Of a stretch of 64,000 nt of DNA, positions 14,699-24,021 are shown in pieces. Position 1 is the stretch's first letter. Each line of letters begins with the position of its first letter. The position numbers and the translations under genes were made by a program. This DNA comes from SR-FBR-E99 sp963732365 (GTDB taxonomy: Bacteria > Bacteroidota > Bacteroidia > Bacteroidales > VadinHA17). The DNA lies in NCBI GenBank assembly GCA_963732365.1, contig CAVSZC010000005.1, forward strand, positions 1,302,001 through 1,366,000, in the 5' to 3' direction. The notes beneath the pieces were generated by a model that worked only from the letters and a program-made list of their open reading frames with translations, did no database searches and was not told where the DNA came from.

Positions 14699-16549
14699 TT
14701 ATCTGCCGAAACGCAGCATCGTCACCACTCCGTCCATCGAGGTGCATACCACTCTCCCGGGGCCTGCCGGTGAGACCTGATTGACAAGGCATGATGAGAT
14801 ACGGTGTATCCACAGAAGCCTGCCTTCTTCCCTGGTTACAGCATATATGATCCCTTTGTCTGTCGGGATGAATACTACCCCGTCTCTTTCCGGTATCACT
14901 GCAGGGGCGATGTCATAACCTGTGTTTATATCTGCCTTCCATGATGCCTTTTCCTCTGACCCGTCAGCCCTGACACCAATCAGGTTGCCATCCATGGTCT
15001 TGGCATAGACGAGGCTGCTGTCAGCCGAGAGCCCCATCGACTCCCTGACGGTCTGACCCTCCAGGTTCGAGTGCCAGAGAAGAGTTCCGTCCGAAGCATC
15101 GAGACATGCCATCTTCCTGTCGGGCGCCACCACAAACACCCTGTCACCGTAAGCCACCGGGACACATGCCGCAGGCGAGAGCATGCGGTTGGCATAGCCG
15201 TTGTGCCACTCCCAGGCTATCTGTCCGGTCTCAGCATCAAGGGCATAGAGACGGTTGTTCCATGTGCCGAAGATTATCTTTCCTCCGTAGAAAAGAGGTA
15301 TTGTCTCTACGAATCCGTCAATAGAGGAGTTGCTCCATAAGATTGTACCGCTGTCAAGCCCCAGGGCAAAGCATGTCCCTGACGACCCGGCGATGAAGAC
15401 CCTGTCACCTGTGATAACGGGCGATGACACCAGCGGCTGTCCGGTGTCAAAGCTCCAGAGCACCTCGCCGCTCCTTTTGTTCAGGGCATAGACCATGCCG
15501 TCGGTGGCGGCGGCTATCACCTTTCTGCCGTCGGTGGCAGGAGTGCTGTATATCTTGGCTCCGGCGGCATGCACCCATCTCGTCTTTCCGTTTCTGAGAC
15601 CCAGTGCTTTCACCTCTCCGCCGGTATTGGTAACTATCAGCATCCTGCCTGATATGGCTACACCTGCTCCTATGTCACTCTTCTCCTGAACGCGCCAGAC
15701 CTCTTTCACGCCACTGTAGATACTGTTCATGGAATAATCGGGGCGGGGATATTCTGTTGTGCCGGAGGCGGTGTCACCTGCCGCCACGCTTATGCTTGTC
15801 CAGGGCGGCATAGTACCCACAAGCGGATGCCGCACCGTGGCGGTCAGAAGAGTGTCACCTGATATCCTCATGATGTTGTACCCGCCCACAGTGTCTTTGG
15901 CACGCAGGTTAGACCGGCCCATCAATGCCGGTATCCCCTCGAAGTTCAGAACCCTGTTAGAGTGACCGTGACCGCAGAGCGCCAGCCTCGTGTCCCTGTC
16001 CTTAAGCCTGTCGGTAAGCTCATACCAGTTGTTGAGGCCATTGTCAAGCGGATAGTGGTTTACCGATATTATCTTAAGTGCCTCGTACTGAGGCAGGCTC
16101 AGCACCGAGTCAAGCCATACGATATTTTCTCTCGGAATCTGCCCGGGACCCATTCTCATGTTGGGACCTGAATTTGTCCCTATGACGAGATAACCGCTGT
16201 GGGTGAACGCGAATGTCTCTGCCCCGAAAATGCGGCGGAAACTGTTTGCTCCGTTCTCCGACCACTTTGTGTCATGGTTTCCGGGTACGATATACCATGG
16301 CTTGTTGAGCCCGTCAAGTATCTCCTTTGCCAGCGTCAGCTCGGCGTCAGAGCCGAACTCGGTAACATCACCCGAGACGATTACAAAATCTATCGTATCG
16401 ATGGCATTAATGTCGGTGACAGTTCGTCGAAGGTCCTCGTCTGCCCCTGTACCACCTATATGCGTGTCAGTGACCAGGGCAAAACGGAGCTGGGCATTGG
16501 CCGAGGTGCAACAGACAAACAATATCAGAACGAAAATATACTTGTGCAT
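14699..16549 (-). CDS. Metallophosphoesterase fused to a PQQ-like beta-propeller
   Basis: 616 residues from the ATG at 16549, with a signal peptide (YIFVLILFVCCTSANAQ). Residues 20-260 are a calcineurin-like phosphoesterase with all metal motifs: DTHIGG, SGDVTEFG, GNHD, SVNHYP and GHGHSN. Residues 300-615 are a seven- or eight-bladed PQQ-like propeller with repeated blade motifs (ATDGMVYALNKRSGEVLWSF, LYALDAETGQIAWEW and others) as in BamB or quinoprotein enzymes. The protein is exported. The phosphoester substrate is unknown; the propeller probably binds a partner or ligand rather than PQQ. A TAACTTTG box at 16608-16601 on this strand may be its -7 element. Confidence 0.9.
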   Translation of the reverse strand: MHKYIFVLILFVCCTSANAQLRFALVTDTHIGGTGADEDLRRTVTDINAIDTIDFVIVSGDVTEFGSDAELTLAKEILDGLNKPWYIVPGNHDTKWSENGANSFRRIFGAETFAFTHSGYLVIGTNSGPNMRMGPGQIPRENIVWLDSVLSLPQYEALKIISVNHYPLDNGLNNWYELTDRLKDRDTRLALCGHGHSNRVLNFEGIPALMGRSNLRAKDTVGGYNIMRISGDTLLTATVRHPLVGTMPPWTSISVAAGDTASGTTEYPRPDYSMNSIYSGVKEVWRVQEKSDIGAGVAISGRMLIVTNTGGEVKALGLRNGKTRWVHAAGAKIYSTPATDGRKVIAAATDGMVYALNKRSGEVLWSFDTGQPLVSSPVITGDRVFIAGSSGTCFALGLDSGTILWSNSSIDGFVETIPLFYGGKIIFGTWNNRLYALDAETGQIAWEWHNGYANRMLSPAACVPVAYGDRVFVVAPDRKMACLDASDGTLLWHSNLEGQTVRESMGLSADSSLVYAKTMDGNLIGVRADGSEEKASWKADINTGYDIAPAVIPERDGVVFIPTDKGIIYAVTREEGRLLWIHRISSCLVNQVSPAGPGRVVCTSMDGVVTMLRFGR

Positions 16550-16600
16550 AGAATCATTTTTTAACAATCAGTAAAGGCTGTTTAGCTTCCGGCAATCAAC

Positions 16601-16608
16601 CAAAGTTA
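16601..16608 (-). promoter_or_regulatory. Possible -7 box for the phosphoesterase gene
   Basis: Minus strand TAACTTTG, an exact TAnnTTTG match 51 bases before the ATG at 16549. No TTG is found at the ideal distance upstream. Confidence 0.3.
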
Positions 16609-16740
16609 ATAAAAGAACAACATCAGGGTGAAATCATACAGCCAGGTGATCATTTCATACAATTACTTTAAGAATTATCTGAAAATATGATTGCAGATTT
16701 ACAGTATCTCTTAACTTGTATAGTTTTCTTCCGGATTAAT

Positions 16741-19200
16741 ATGAAGTCTCCTGGAAAAGTTTTATTCTCAGGACTTCTGCTTATCACAGCTGCCCTGGCA
16801 TCCGGATCCGGTTTGCTCGTCGAAGATTCAGGCAGATCGAACCCTCAGTATTCCGGTGTGATTTTTCTCAAGGGTCTTACCGACAGTGTGACTGTATACA
16901 GGGATGGGAGAGGGATGCCTCATATCTATGCGATGAATGAGCATGACCTGTACATGGCTGTAGGATATATCTCAGCACAGGAGAGGCTGTGGCAGATGGA
17001 TCTGATACGTCGCAGCAGTACCGGGCGTCTCTCGGAGATATTCGGCAACGACTTCATCCAGGCAGATATCTTCACCAGGTGCCTGCAGATAAGGGAGAAA
17101 TCGATCCGGCTCATTCAGGATGAAGATCCGGATATAAGAGCCTCCCTTCAGGCATTTGCAGACGGTATCAACGCTTATATCAACACCCCCGGCATGAAGC
17201 TCCCCCTGGAGTTCAGGCTACTCTCGTACAAGCCCGAGCCCTGGACCATGGAGGACAGTGCCGGCATCATCGGGCTGATGGGGTGGAGCCTCGACTCAAG
17301 GAACCTCACCGCAGAGCTTTTTGTTTATCAGCTCATAGCCAGGCTTGGAGAAGCGAAGGCCTCATCTCTTATCCCTGACTGGGATTCATTCGGGAACGTT
17401 GCCTATCCGGAATTCATTCTTAATGACACCATCATCAGCAGCACAAAATCGTTTATCGGATCTTTTGACCGTGTACTGGCACTGGGAGTGACAGCCTTCC
17501 AGGGAAGCAACAACTGGGCTGTTGCCGGCACAAGGACAGAGACAGGCAAGCCGGTACTTTCAAATGATATTCATCTCACCCTCGGCTCACCGGCCATATG
17601 GATACAGATGCACCAAATCATTCCCGGCAGGCTGAATGTCACCGGTGTGCTGATACCTGGATCTCCTTTCATCATCGCCGGCCATAACGAAAAGATAGCG
17701 TGGGGGATGACCAACCTGAGGGTCGACGGAGTGGATCTCTATGCCGAAAGTGTCAACCCTGAGAATGAGAATCAGTATCTCTTCAACGGCGCATGGAGAG
17801 ATATGAAGGTCATAAAGGAGGTAATAATGGCCAGGGGAGAGAAGCCGGATACGGTTACGATCAGGTTTACCCACAGGGGGCCTGTCATTTCAGGTCTGAT
17901 GAACCTTAAAAACGTCTCCCCTAAGATCAGGTGGCTTGGATATGACTGTATTACAGGGCTGCATGATGTTGATAAGATGGCCCTGAGCCTGCGATGGTCC
18001 GGATTTGATGAGAGTGATGAGGTGAGGTCAGCATGGCTGCTCAACAGGGCGGGGAACTGGGATGAGTTCAGGGCTGCCGTGAAGTCATTCAGGTGCGTGA
18101 GTCAGAATTTTGTCTATGCTGACACTGAAGGAAACATAGGGCTGAATGCAGGCGGAGGGATACCGTTGAGGAAAGGAAACGGTATCATGATACGCGACGG
18201 CACCACCGATGAGTACGACTGGAAGGGATATGTTCCGTTCGAACAGATGCCTTTCACCTTTAATCCCGGCTCAGGCAATGTCTCCTCGGCAAACAACAGG
18301 ACGGTGAACAGTGACTATCCCTATTTTGTCAGCCACAGCTTCGACGTGCCTTACAGGATAGACCGCATCAGGGAGATGATCAATGCCAGGGATGTACTCG
18401 CCATGGAGGATTTCATATCTATGGTCAATGACCAGCACTCAGGCCTTGCCAGGCTGCTTGTTCCGCATATACTGAATCTGTCCGGCAGTCCTGACGGACT
18501 GACTCCTCCTGAGCTACGGGCCCTGGCACTCCTGTCGTCATGGGATTATGATATGGATCCTGAACTGGCTGCCCCGGCGATATTCGAGTTTTTCAGGATC
18601 AGCTTCCGGAAGAACCTCTTTGCCGATGAGCTCGGCGATCTGTACGGTCAGCTTTACGATATGTGCAGCGAGAGCTATATATACAGGCTGCTGACAAACG
18701 GCCCGGACGGGTGGGTGGATAATGTAACGACGGAGGGGGAGGAGACGCTTGATGATATAATTATGATGAGTTTCAGGGATTGTATCAGCGTCCTGACTAA
18801 GGACCGCGGAGAGGATCCGGAGAAGTGGAAGTGGGGTACGATTCACAGACTCACTTTTACGCACCCGGTAGGCTCTGTGGGGATAATTGACCTGTTTTTC
18901 CATCTCAATTCACAGTCATATGCCGTCGGTGGCAATGATCATACTGTCAGTCCGTATTTTTCTCTGAAACCCGGATTTGAAGTATCGTGCGGGGCATCAA
19001 TGAGGCATATTTTCAATACTGCAGATTGGGATGAGTCACTGACGGTGCTGCCCGGGGGTGCCTCTGGTGTGCCCGGCAGCGAGTTCTACTTCTCGCAGGC
19101 AAAGAGCTATATCGATGGTGATTTCTACAAGGATCCCTTCACAGACAATGCTGTCATGGGTGCAGCGAAATATACCCTTCGTCTGAAGCCATTGCTATAA
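16741..19200 (+). CDS. Penicillin acylase family protein (Ntn hydrolase)
   Basis: 819 residues from the ATG 16741 (MKSPGKVLFSGLLLITAALA, a signal peptide); the ATG at 16687 would add an extra hydrophobic stretch and is less likely. The alpha chain carries DSVTVYRDGRGMPHIYAMNE and YISAQERLWQMDLIRR. The autoproteolysis site is FQGSNNWAVAG, where the Ser becomes the N-terminal nucleophile of the beta chain. The beta chain has LSNDIHLTLGSPAIW and a downstream Asn (SSANNRTV) as in the family. Members hydrolyse penicillins, acyl-homoserine lactones or other acyl amides in the periplasm. The substrate is not predictable. The gene is a single unit. Confidence 0.92.
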   Translation: MKSPGKVLFSGLLLITAALASGSGLLVEDSGRSNPQYSGVIFLKGLTDSVTVYRDGRGMPHIYAMNEHDLYMAVGYISAQERLWQMDLIRRSSTGRLSEIFGNDFIQADIFTRCLQIREKSIRLIQDEDPDIRASLQAFADGINAYINTPGMKLPLEFRLLSYKPEPWTMEDSAGIIGLMGWSLDSRNLTAELFVYQLIARLGEAKASSLIPDWDSFGNVAYPEFILNDTIISSTKSFIGSFDRVLALGVTAFQGSNNWAVAGTRTETGKPVLSNDIHLTLGSPAIWIQMHQIIPGRLNVTGVLIPGSPFIIAGHNEKIAWGMTNLRVDGVDLYAESVNPENENQYLFNGAWRDMKVIKEVIMARGEKPDTVTIRFTHRGPVISGLMNLKNVSPKIRWLGYDCITGLHDVDKMALSLRWSGFDESDEVRSAWLLNRAGNWDEFRAAVKSFRCVSQNFVYADTEGNIGLNAGGGIPLRKGNGIMIRDGTTDEYDWKGYVPFEQMPFTFNPGSGNVSSANNRTVNSDYPYFVSHSFDVPYRIDRIREMINARDVLAMEDFISMVNDQHSGLARLLVPHILNLSGSPDGLTPPELRALALLSSWDYDMDPELAAPAIFEFFRISFRKNLFADELGDLYGQLYDMCSESYIYRLLTNGPDGWVDNVTTEGEETLDDIIMMSFRDCISVLTKDRGEDPEKWKWGTIHRLTFTHPVGSVGIIDLFFHLNSQSYAVGGNDHTVSPYFSLKPGFEVSCGASMRHIFNTADWDESLTVLPGGASGVPGSEFYFSQAKSYIDGDFYKDPFTDNAVMGAAKYTLRLKPLL

Positions 19201-19223
19201 TTGGATAGAGATAAGTGGTATTC

Positions 19224-19285
19224 GGTGATCAGTAATCAGTAATCGGTCTTCCGTCTTCCGTCTTCCGTCTTCCGTCTTCTGTCTT
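19224..19285. repeat. AGTAATC and CTTCCGT heptamer array
   Basis: Units AGTAATC (three, degenerate) pass into GTCTTCC/CTTCCGT units (about five). The second unit is the reverse complement of the GACGGAA array at 10018 and 27765, so the same repeat family occurs in both orientations. Confidence 0.85.
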
Positions 19286-19374
19286 AAGGCTAAGGGTCCG
19301 GTTATGGGATCAGCTATGGGTGGCGAGGCGAAAAACCACCATCCCGGATCTCTGAATTATTCATACATTTATTG

Positions 19375-20121
19375 ATGAAATCCAAATCCATAGATATGAT
19401 ACGCTACGCTAACATCCTCCTGTTCATTGTCATGATAGTCATGAATTATCTTGCCAATGCCCTTCCCCTTAACAACAAGACCACCGGCCAGTTGTCCGAC
19501 TCGTTTCCCAACCTGTTTGTGCCGGCAGGGGTCACCTTCTCAATATGGGGCATAATCTACCTCCTGTTGCTGGCATTCTGCATAGTACAGTTCACAGCAT
19601 CAAACCAGGCGGTTGTCTCTCAGATAGGATGGCTCTTTGGCTTATCATGTCTGTTCAATGCCCTGTGGATAGTAACCTGGCATTACGGCAAGCTGCCTCT
19701 GTCAGTGATGGTCATGGTTGGACTGCTGGTGTCACTCATCTTCATCAACATAGCTATACGGGAGATCCCTTTTGGCCTGGTAAAGGCAGCATTCGGCGTA
19801 TACCTTGGATGGATATGTATCGCTACCATCGCCAACGTCACAGCACTGCTGGTTCATTATGACTGGAACGGTCTCGGCATTTCGGAGGAGACGTGGACGA
19901 TAGTTATGATTGCCATTGGCACTCTTATCGTTGCTGCCACCTTATGGAGGCTCAGCAACCCCTTCATCGGGCTGTCAGTGGTATGGGCCTTTGCAGGAAT
20001 CATGATCAAGCGCCAGGATGATTACCGTACCATCTTCATCGCTGCCGGCATAGGACTGGCCATAGTGGCCATAATACTCATTCTGGGGTTCCTGCGTAAG
20101 TTTATCCCGGGTCTGTCATGA
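19375..20121 (+). CDS. Multi-pass membrane protein related to TspO/MBR
   Basis: 248 residues from the ATG 19375, with seven or eight membrane helices. The segment LFVPAGVTFSIWGIIYLLLLAF and several Trp residues in helices (WIVTWHYG, YLGWICI, WRLSNP) recall tryptophan-rich sensory proteins, but TspO is about 160 residues with five helices, so this is the longer related group. TspO proteins bind tetrapyrroles or sterol-like ligands; nothing in the neighbourhood indicates a ligand. No operon partner is obvious; a cupin gene follows after 74 bases. Confidence 0.65.
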   Translation: MKSKSIDMIRYANILLFIVMIVMNYLANALPLNNKTTGQLSDSFPNLFVPAGVTFSIWGIIYLLLLAFCIVQFTASNQAVVSQIGWLFGLSCLFNALWIVTWHYGKLPLSVMVMVGLLVSLIFINIAIREIPFGLVKAAFGVYLGWICIATIANVTALLVHYDWNGLGISEETWTIVMIAIGTLIVAATLWRLSNPFIGLSVVWAFAGIMIKRQDDYRTIFIAAGIGLAIVAIILILGFLRKFIPGLS

Positions 20122-20195
20122 AGAGAGCCGCATAAAACTTTTCCTGATGAAAAATGTTTACCTTGATATCTGATTTACATTAAAGACACAGAGAC

Positions 20196-20543
20196 ATGAA
20201 AATAAACAACAACGAAGAGATACTGGCAGGGGTGGTGGAGATGGAAGGTGCAAAGGATGTCAGGATAAAGATGCTGATCGGCCCTGGTGATGCATCGGAA
20301 AATATATTCATGAGGCATTTTTTTGTCTCTCCAGGAGGCAACACCCCATACCATAAACATAACTATGAACATGTAATCAAGATAGAAAACAACAGGGGTA
20401 TCGTTGTCGATGAGAATGGCGTTGAGCATGAACTGAAAAAGGGACAGAGCCTTTATGTCAAGCCTAATGAGATGCACCAGTTCAGGAATCCTTTCAACGA
20501 GGATTTTGAATTTATCTGTATCATTCCAAATCCTGCCCGGTAG
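20196..20543 (+). CDS. Single-domain cupin protein
   Basis: 115 residues. The two cupin motifs are clear: GGNTPYHKHNYEHVIKIENN (H-x-H and Glu/His metal ligands) at about residues 47-66, and KKGQSLYVKPNEMHQFRNP at about 84-102 with the last His ligand. Small cupins of this kind bind a metal and act as isomerases, dioxygenases or sensors; none can be chosen here. The next gene is 26 bases downstream and may share the transcript. Confidence 0.83.
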   Translation: MKINNNEEILAGVVEMEGAKDVRIKMLIGPGDASENIFMRHFFVSPGGNTPYHKHNYEHVIKIENNRGIVVDENGVEHELKKGQSLYVKPNEMHQFRNPFNEDFEFICIIPNPAR

Positions 20544-20569
20544 CGGAGACAGGTCAGCAATTCTTATTC

Positions 20570-21046
20570 ATGAGGGCCGTCACCGTCAGAGAGATCAACC
20601 AGGAATTAACGTACCGTACTCCGAAAGAACTGCGTGATCTGTGCCTTCGTCTTGCCAGGTTCAAGAAAGAGAACAAGGAGCTGTTGACTTACCTTCTTTT
20701 TGAATCATCTGACGAACAGTTATACATTGAGAGTGTAAAGAGAGAGATTGACGACCAGTTTGAGCATATCAACAGGAAGAGTTATTACCTGATAAAAAAG
20801 AGCGTCAGGAAGATCCTTTCAACTACCCGGAAATACATCAGGTATTCATTGAAGAAGCAGACAGAGGTCGAATTGCTGATATATTTCTGTACTAAACTGA
20901 AAGCTCTGTCCCCCTCGATAAAAAAGAGTCCCGGTCTCCTCAGCCTTTACAACAGGCAGATAGAGGGTATCATAGCGAAGGTTTCTCTCCTGCATGAGGA
21001 TCTCCGGCACGACTATGGCCTTGAGTTAAATGAACTGTCCCTATAG
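20570..21046 (+). CDS. Conserved hypothetical helical protein
   Basis: 158 residues, highly charged and predicted mostly alpha-helical, with no signal peptide or membrane segment. Features are an N-terminal REINQELTYRTPKELRDLCL and a basic central stretch YYLIKKSVRKILSTTRKYIR followed by KKQTEVELLIYFC. The charge pattern could suit nucleic-acid or ribosome association, but this is only an impression. The family is not recognised; I believe similar short genes occur in Bacteroidetes. It lies in a same-strand run of cupin, this gene and DUF393. Confidence 0.65.
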   Translation: MRAVTVREINQELTYRTPKELRDLCLRLARFKKENKELLTYLLFESSDEQLYIESVKREIDDQFEHINRKSYYLIKKSVRKILSTTRKYIRYSLKKQTEVELLIYFCTKLKALSPSIKKSPGLLSLYNRQIEGIIAKVSLLHEDLRHDYGLELNELSL

Positions 21047-21067
21047 TTCTGTTGTTCTGTTAATAAT

Positions 21068-21439
21068 ATGAATGGGACAGTAATATATGACGGCGGCTGC
21101 AACCTCTGCAACAGCCAGGTGAGGTTCCTCAGAAAGCTGGACAGGAAGAATATGCTTCGTTTTGTGCCGTCAGAGTCAGAGTCAGGTGAGGGGAGGGGAG
21201 TGCTGCTTGCAGCGGGACTTGACGGCGCTGAGAATGATACGGTCGTTTATTGCTCCCGCAACAGGTATTACCTCCGTTCGTCTGCAGTACTCAACATTCT
21301 CCGGGATATCGGCAGAGGCTGGCAGATATTCTACATCTTCATCATCATCCCTCCCTTTATCCGCGATTTTTTCTACCGCCTGATCGCCCGTAACCGCTTC
21401 CGGATATATGGCAGGAGAGAAGATTGCACGATTGCATGA
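21068..21439 (+). CDS. DUF393 / DCC-family thiol-disulfide oxidoreductase-like protein
   Basis: 123 residues. The family motif VIYDGGCNLCNSQVRFLRK (Asp-Gly-Gly-Cys-x-x-Cys) is at the N terminus, with FVPSESES and SSAVLNILRDIG following. The C-terminal part (YIFIIIPPFIRDFFYRLIARNR) is hydrophobic and ends in RIYGRRED, normal for the family. The final residues CTIA and the TGA come from an octamer repeat array, so the repeat supplies the stop codon. These proteins are thioredoxin-fold with a CxxC site. Their substrate is unknown. Confidence 0.87.
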   Translation: MNGTVIYDGGCNLCNSQVRFLRKLDRKNMLRFVPSESESGEGRGVLLAAGLDGAENDTVVYCSRNRYYLRSSAVLNILRDIGRGWQIFYIFIIIPPFIRDFFYRLIARNRFRIYGRREDCTIA

Positions 21440-21449
21440 TTGCACGATT
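21422..21449. repeat. GATTGCAC octamer array at a gene end
   Basis: Three and a half units of GATTGCAC/GATTGCAT in a row. The array overlaps the last five codons and stop of the DUF393 gene. Confidence 0.85.
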
Positions 21450-21522
21450 AACACTAGCTACCAGTACTTTGATATACGAGGTAATAGTGCTAACTTACAT
21501 TCAAATTGAAAATCTTCATCCG

Positions 21523-22287
21523 ATGGTATCACATGAATTAGACTACAAGATTTACGGCGATGACATCCAGTTTGTTGAGATTGAACTCGACCCGCGCGAG
21601 ACCGTTATCGCTGAGGCTGGCACCATGGTATACATGGAGCAGGCTATAACCTTCGAGGTCAGGATGGGTGACGGCTCAGAGCCAAACCAGAGCCTGTCGG
21701 GGAAACTGTTCCAGGCCGGATCGCGATTACTCACCGGTGAATCGCTCTTCCTGACACACTTTACAAACCAGGGAAACAGTAAGGGCAAGGTGGCCTTTGC
21801 CGCACCTTATCCGGGCACCATCATCCCTGTCGACCTCAGGGAGGTACGCAATCAGCTCATCGTTCAGAAGGACGGCTTCCTGTGCGCCGCCTTCGGCACG
21901 AAGCTCTCCGTAACCCTTAATAAGAAGATAGGAGCAGGACTTTTGGGAGGGGAGGGATTCATCCTTCAGAGGGTTGAGGGAGACGGCAAGGTATTTATCC
22001 ATGCCGGGGGCACTGTGATTGAGAAACAGCTCAACAATGAGACCCTGCGAATAGATACCGGATGTGTGGTCGCCTTTGAGCCTTCGCTCGACTTTGACAT
22101 CGAGACCAGTGGCAGCCTCAAGTCGATGGTATTCGGCGGTGAAGGGCTCTTCCTCGCCACGATGAGAGGCTCGGGGAGGGTATGGCTGCAGTCGATGCCT
22201 ATCCGCAAGCTGGTGAGAGCTCTCTCACCTTTCGGTCGTAACAGGGGTAAGGAAGCCGGGTCAGTGCTGGGAGGGCTGTTCCAATAG
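21523..22287 (+). CDS. AIM24 / TIGR00266 family protein
   Basis: 254 residues from the ATG 21523; codons further upstream come from the repeat and spacer. The family pattern is clear: LDYKIYGDDIQFVEIELDP, ETVIAEAGTMVYME, SLFLTHFTNQG, FAAPYPGTIIPVDL, and the late GGEGLFLATMRGSGRVWLQS. The fold is a double-stranded beta-helix similar to the yeast mitochondrial AIM24; function in bacteria is unknown. The C-terminal 25 residues are basic. The gene follows DUF393 after the octamer array. Confidence 0.9.
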   Translation: MVSHELDYKIYGDDIQFVEIELDPRETVIAEAGTMVYMEQAITFEVRMGDGSEPNQSLSGKLFQAGSRLLTGESLFLTHFTNQGNSKGKVAFAAPYPGTIIPVDLREVRNQLIVQKDGFLCAAFGTKLSVTLNKKIGAGLLGGEGFILQRVEGDGKVFIHAGGTVIEKQLNNETLRIDTGCVVAFEPSLDFDIETSGSLKSMVFGGEGLFLATMRGSGRVWLQSMPIRKLVRALSPFGRNRGKEAGSVLGGLFQ

Positions 22288-22330
22288 CTCTTAGGGTTAA
22301 GACAAAAGAGGATTATTCATCACTCCTCCA

Positions 22331-22371
22331 TTCGAAAATCGAAAATCGAAAATCGCAAATTGCCTATTGCC
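22331..22371. repeat. CGAAAAT/CGCAAAT heptamer array
   Basis: Five to six degenerate heptamers (TCGAAAA, TCGCAAA, TGCCTAT) lie between the convergent AIM24 and pectate-lyase genes and end at the lyase stop. Confidence 0.8.
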
Positions 22372-23928
22372 TTATTCCTTCTTCACAAACCTTCCCACGG
22401 CCACTTGCATGTCATCAAGCTTTACCTGGTACAGGTATAATCCGTCCGCGATATCAGAGACATCTATGCTGATGCTCTGCTCACCGGGCTGGGCGCTCTG
22501 GTCGGCAAGCGTTTTGATATACCTGCCTGTGACATCGAACAATCGGATCTCACATCTTCCTTCGCCTGGCAGATCGAACTGAAGCATGCCTCTTTCACTG
22601 ACAGGATTGGGATAGAAATTGACTTTCAGAGTAATTTTGATCTCTGACAGTGAAGTGAGTCCGGTCTCAAAACAACCCAGGTCAGGGGCCGGTCCTGCAT
22701 AGGGCAGTCCGACATTCACCCCTCCGTCAATGAGGTCACTGCCGGCAGCAAGGTGCATATAACCCATATCGGGAAGGCTGCCGTCAGCCTTACGCGGGCC
22801 GTAGGCGGCAGTGGCATCGAGGCTGATGAAGTCACTGGCGGTGACAATGAAAGGCGTCATCCAGCTATTCCTGGCCTGCTCTGCAAAACTGCCAATCTCG
22901 GCCTTACCGCCCAGCTCAGCGCAGTTTTTTACTACCAGAACCTTCCCCGCAGCAAGCTCCTGGGTGATACGGTAGTTTGCCACCTGGTTGTCATAACCTG
23001 TGCAGTTATACAGTATCATTGAACCTTTGTTGTTGTTCTGGTCAAAGCCTTTTGCCTTGTTCTTAAATGCCAGGCACCTCTTCAGGGTGAAATTATGCTT
23101 GAGTGTCTTGTCATCGCTGCCCCCCATCTTGAATCCGTTGCCGTTGGCGCTGGCGCCGGGGTCGGTCCCGTCTTCAAGGTACCCGTTGTCAAACGCCCAG
23201 CAGTTTTCAAGCACAGTGTTTGGATCATCAGCCCCCCTCATGTAACCATCCCACCCGTCGTCACAGTTCCTCCATGCCCTGCAGCCGTAGAAGTAATTGC
23301 CGCTGCCTACCGTCAGCTTTGGAGCAAAGCCGTCAGCATCACCGTAATCAGGCGGGTCAGCATTGAAGTATGAGTCACAGTTGCGCACAGTATTGTCCGA
23401 GGCTCCGTTGTCAAGCTGCAGGCCGCTGTCCCTGTTCCTGTAGAATGAACAGTTTTCAATGATGTTGTTCGACCCTCCGTCGATCCTCATACCGTTGTCG
23501 CCGGCACCGGTGATGCTTATCCCCCGAAAATGCCAGAAGCTGCCCTTGTGCAATATGCCCCTGTTGTTGCCGTCAAGTGCCTGTCCTGAAAAATTCAGCA
23601 CCGGTTTTTCTCCCGGATAGGCGTACATCGAAATCAGCGCCGTTGATGCTCCGCTCTTGGATATAGTAATGGTATTGAGCAGGTTATAGGCCCCTCCCCT
23701 GATAAGTATTGTCTGACCGGGTTGCACAACACTCACGGCCTTCTCTATCGTTCCGAAAGGGGTGGTGATGGAGCCGTTGTAACTGTCGTTGCCGGTTGTG
23801 GATACATACCATGTCTGTGAGTTAGCCCCCATGGAGACAAGGCAGAATGATACCAGCATCATGAAAGAATGAGAGAATATCCTTTTAATGATACAGTGTT
23901 TCAAAATATTGAGGCTTATGCCGGTCAT
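22372..23928 (-). CDS. Secreted PL9-type pectate lyase-like beta-helix protein with T9SS type A tail
   Basis: 518 residues. An N-terminal signal peptide (FMMLVSFCLVSMGANSQ) leads into WYVSTTGNDSYNGS, then a right-handed parallel beta-helix (about 60-400) with repeated NIIENCSFYRN-type turns. The stretch DGFAPKLTVGSGNYFYGCRA followed by WRNCDDGWDGY resembles family PL9 pectate lyases, including the Ca-binding aspartates and catalytic Lys. The last 80 residues are a T9SS type A sorting domain (VNFYPNPVSERG, IRLFDVTGRYIKTL, GLYLYQVKLD). It is therefore probably a secreted or surface enzyme for pectin or a related polyuronate. No CAZyme cluster surrounds it. A near-perfect promoter lies upstream. 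Confidence 0.87.
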   Translation of the reverse strand: MTGISLNILKHCIIKRIFSHSFMMLVSFCLVSMGANSQTWYVSTTGNDSYNGSITTPFGTIEKAVSVVQPGQTILIRGGAYNLLNTITISKSGASTALISMYAYPGEKPVLNFSGQALDGNNRGILHKGSFWHFRGISITGAGDNGMRIDGGSNNIIENCSFYRNRDSGLQLDNGASDNTVRNCDSYFNADPPDYGDADGFAPKLTVGSGNYFYGCRAWRNCDDGWDGYMRGADDPNTVLENCWAFDNGYLEDGTDPGASANGNGFKMGGSDDKTLKHNFTLKRCLAFKNKAKGFDQNNNKGSMILYNCTGYDNQVANYRITQELAAGKVLVVKNCAELGGKAEIGSFAEQARNSWMTPFIVTASDFISLDATAAYGPRKADGSLPDMGYMHLAAGSDLIDGGVNVGLPYAGPAPDLGCFETGLTSLSEIKITLKVNFYPNPVSERGMLQFDLPGEGRCEIRLFDVTGRYIKTLADQSAQPGEQSISIDVSDIADGLYLYQVKLDDMQVAVGRFVKKE

Positions 23929-23950
23929 CTTTCAAGTGCTGCTGTATGTT

Positions 23951-23980
23951 CAAAGATAGTCAGTAATTCTTATCAGCCAA
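23951..23980 (-). promoter_or_regulatory. Promoter of the pectate-lyase-like gene
   Basis: On the minus strand TTG (23980-23978), 19 bases, TATCTTTG (23958-23951): an exact Bacteroidetes housekeeping promoter. The ATG at 23928 follows about 22 bases later, giving a short leader. Confidence 0.7.
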
Positions 23981-24021
23981 TCGTCCATTGTATGCTCTTC
24001 AGTCTGAAGGTCTAAAGGCAT

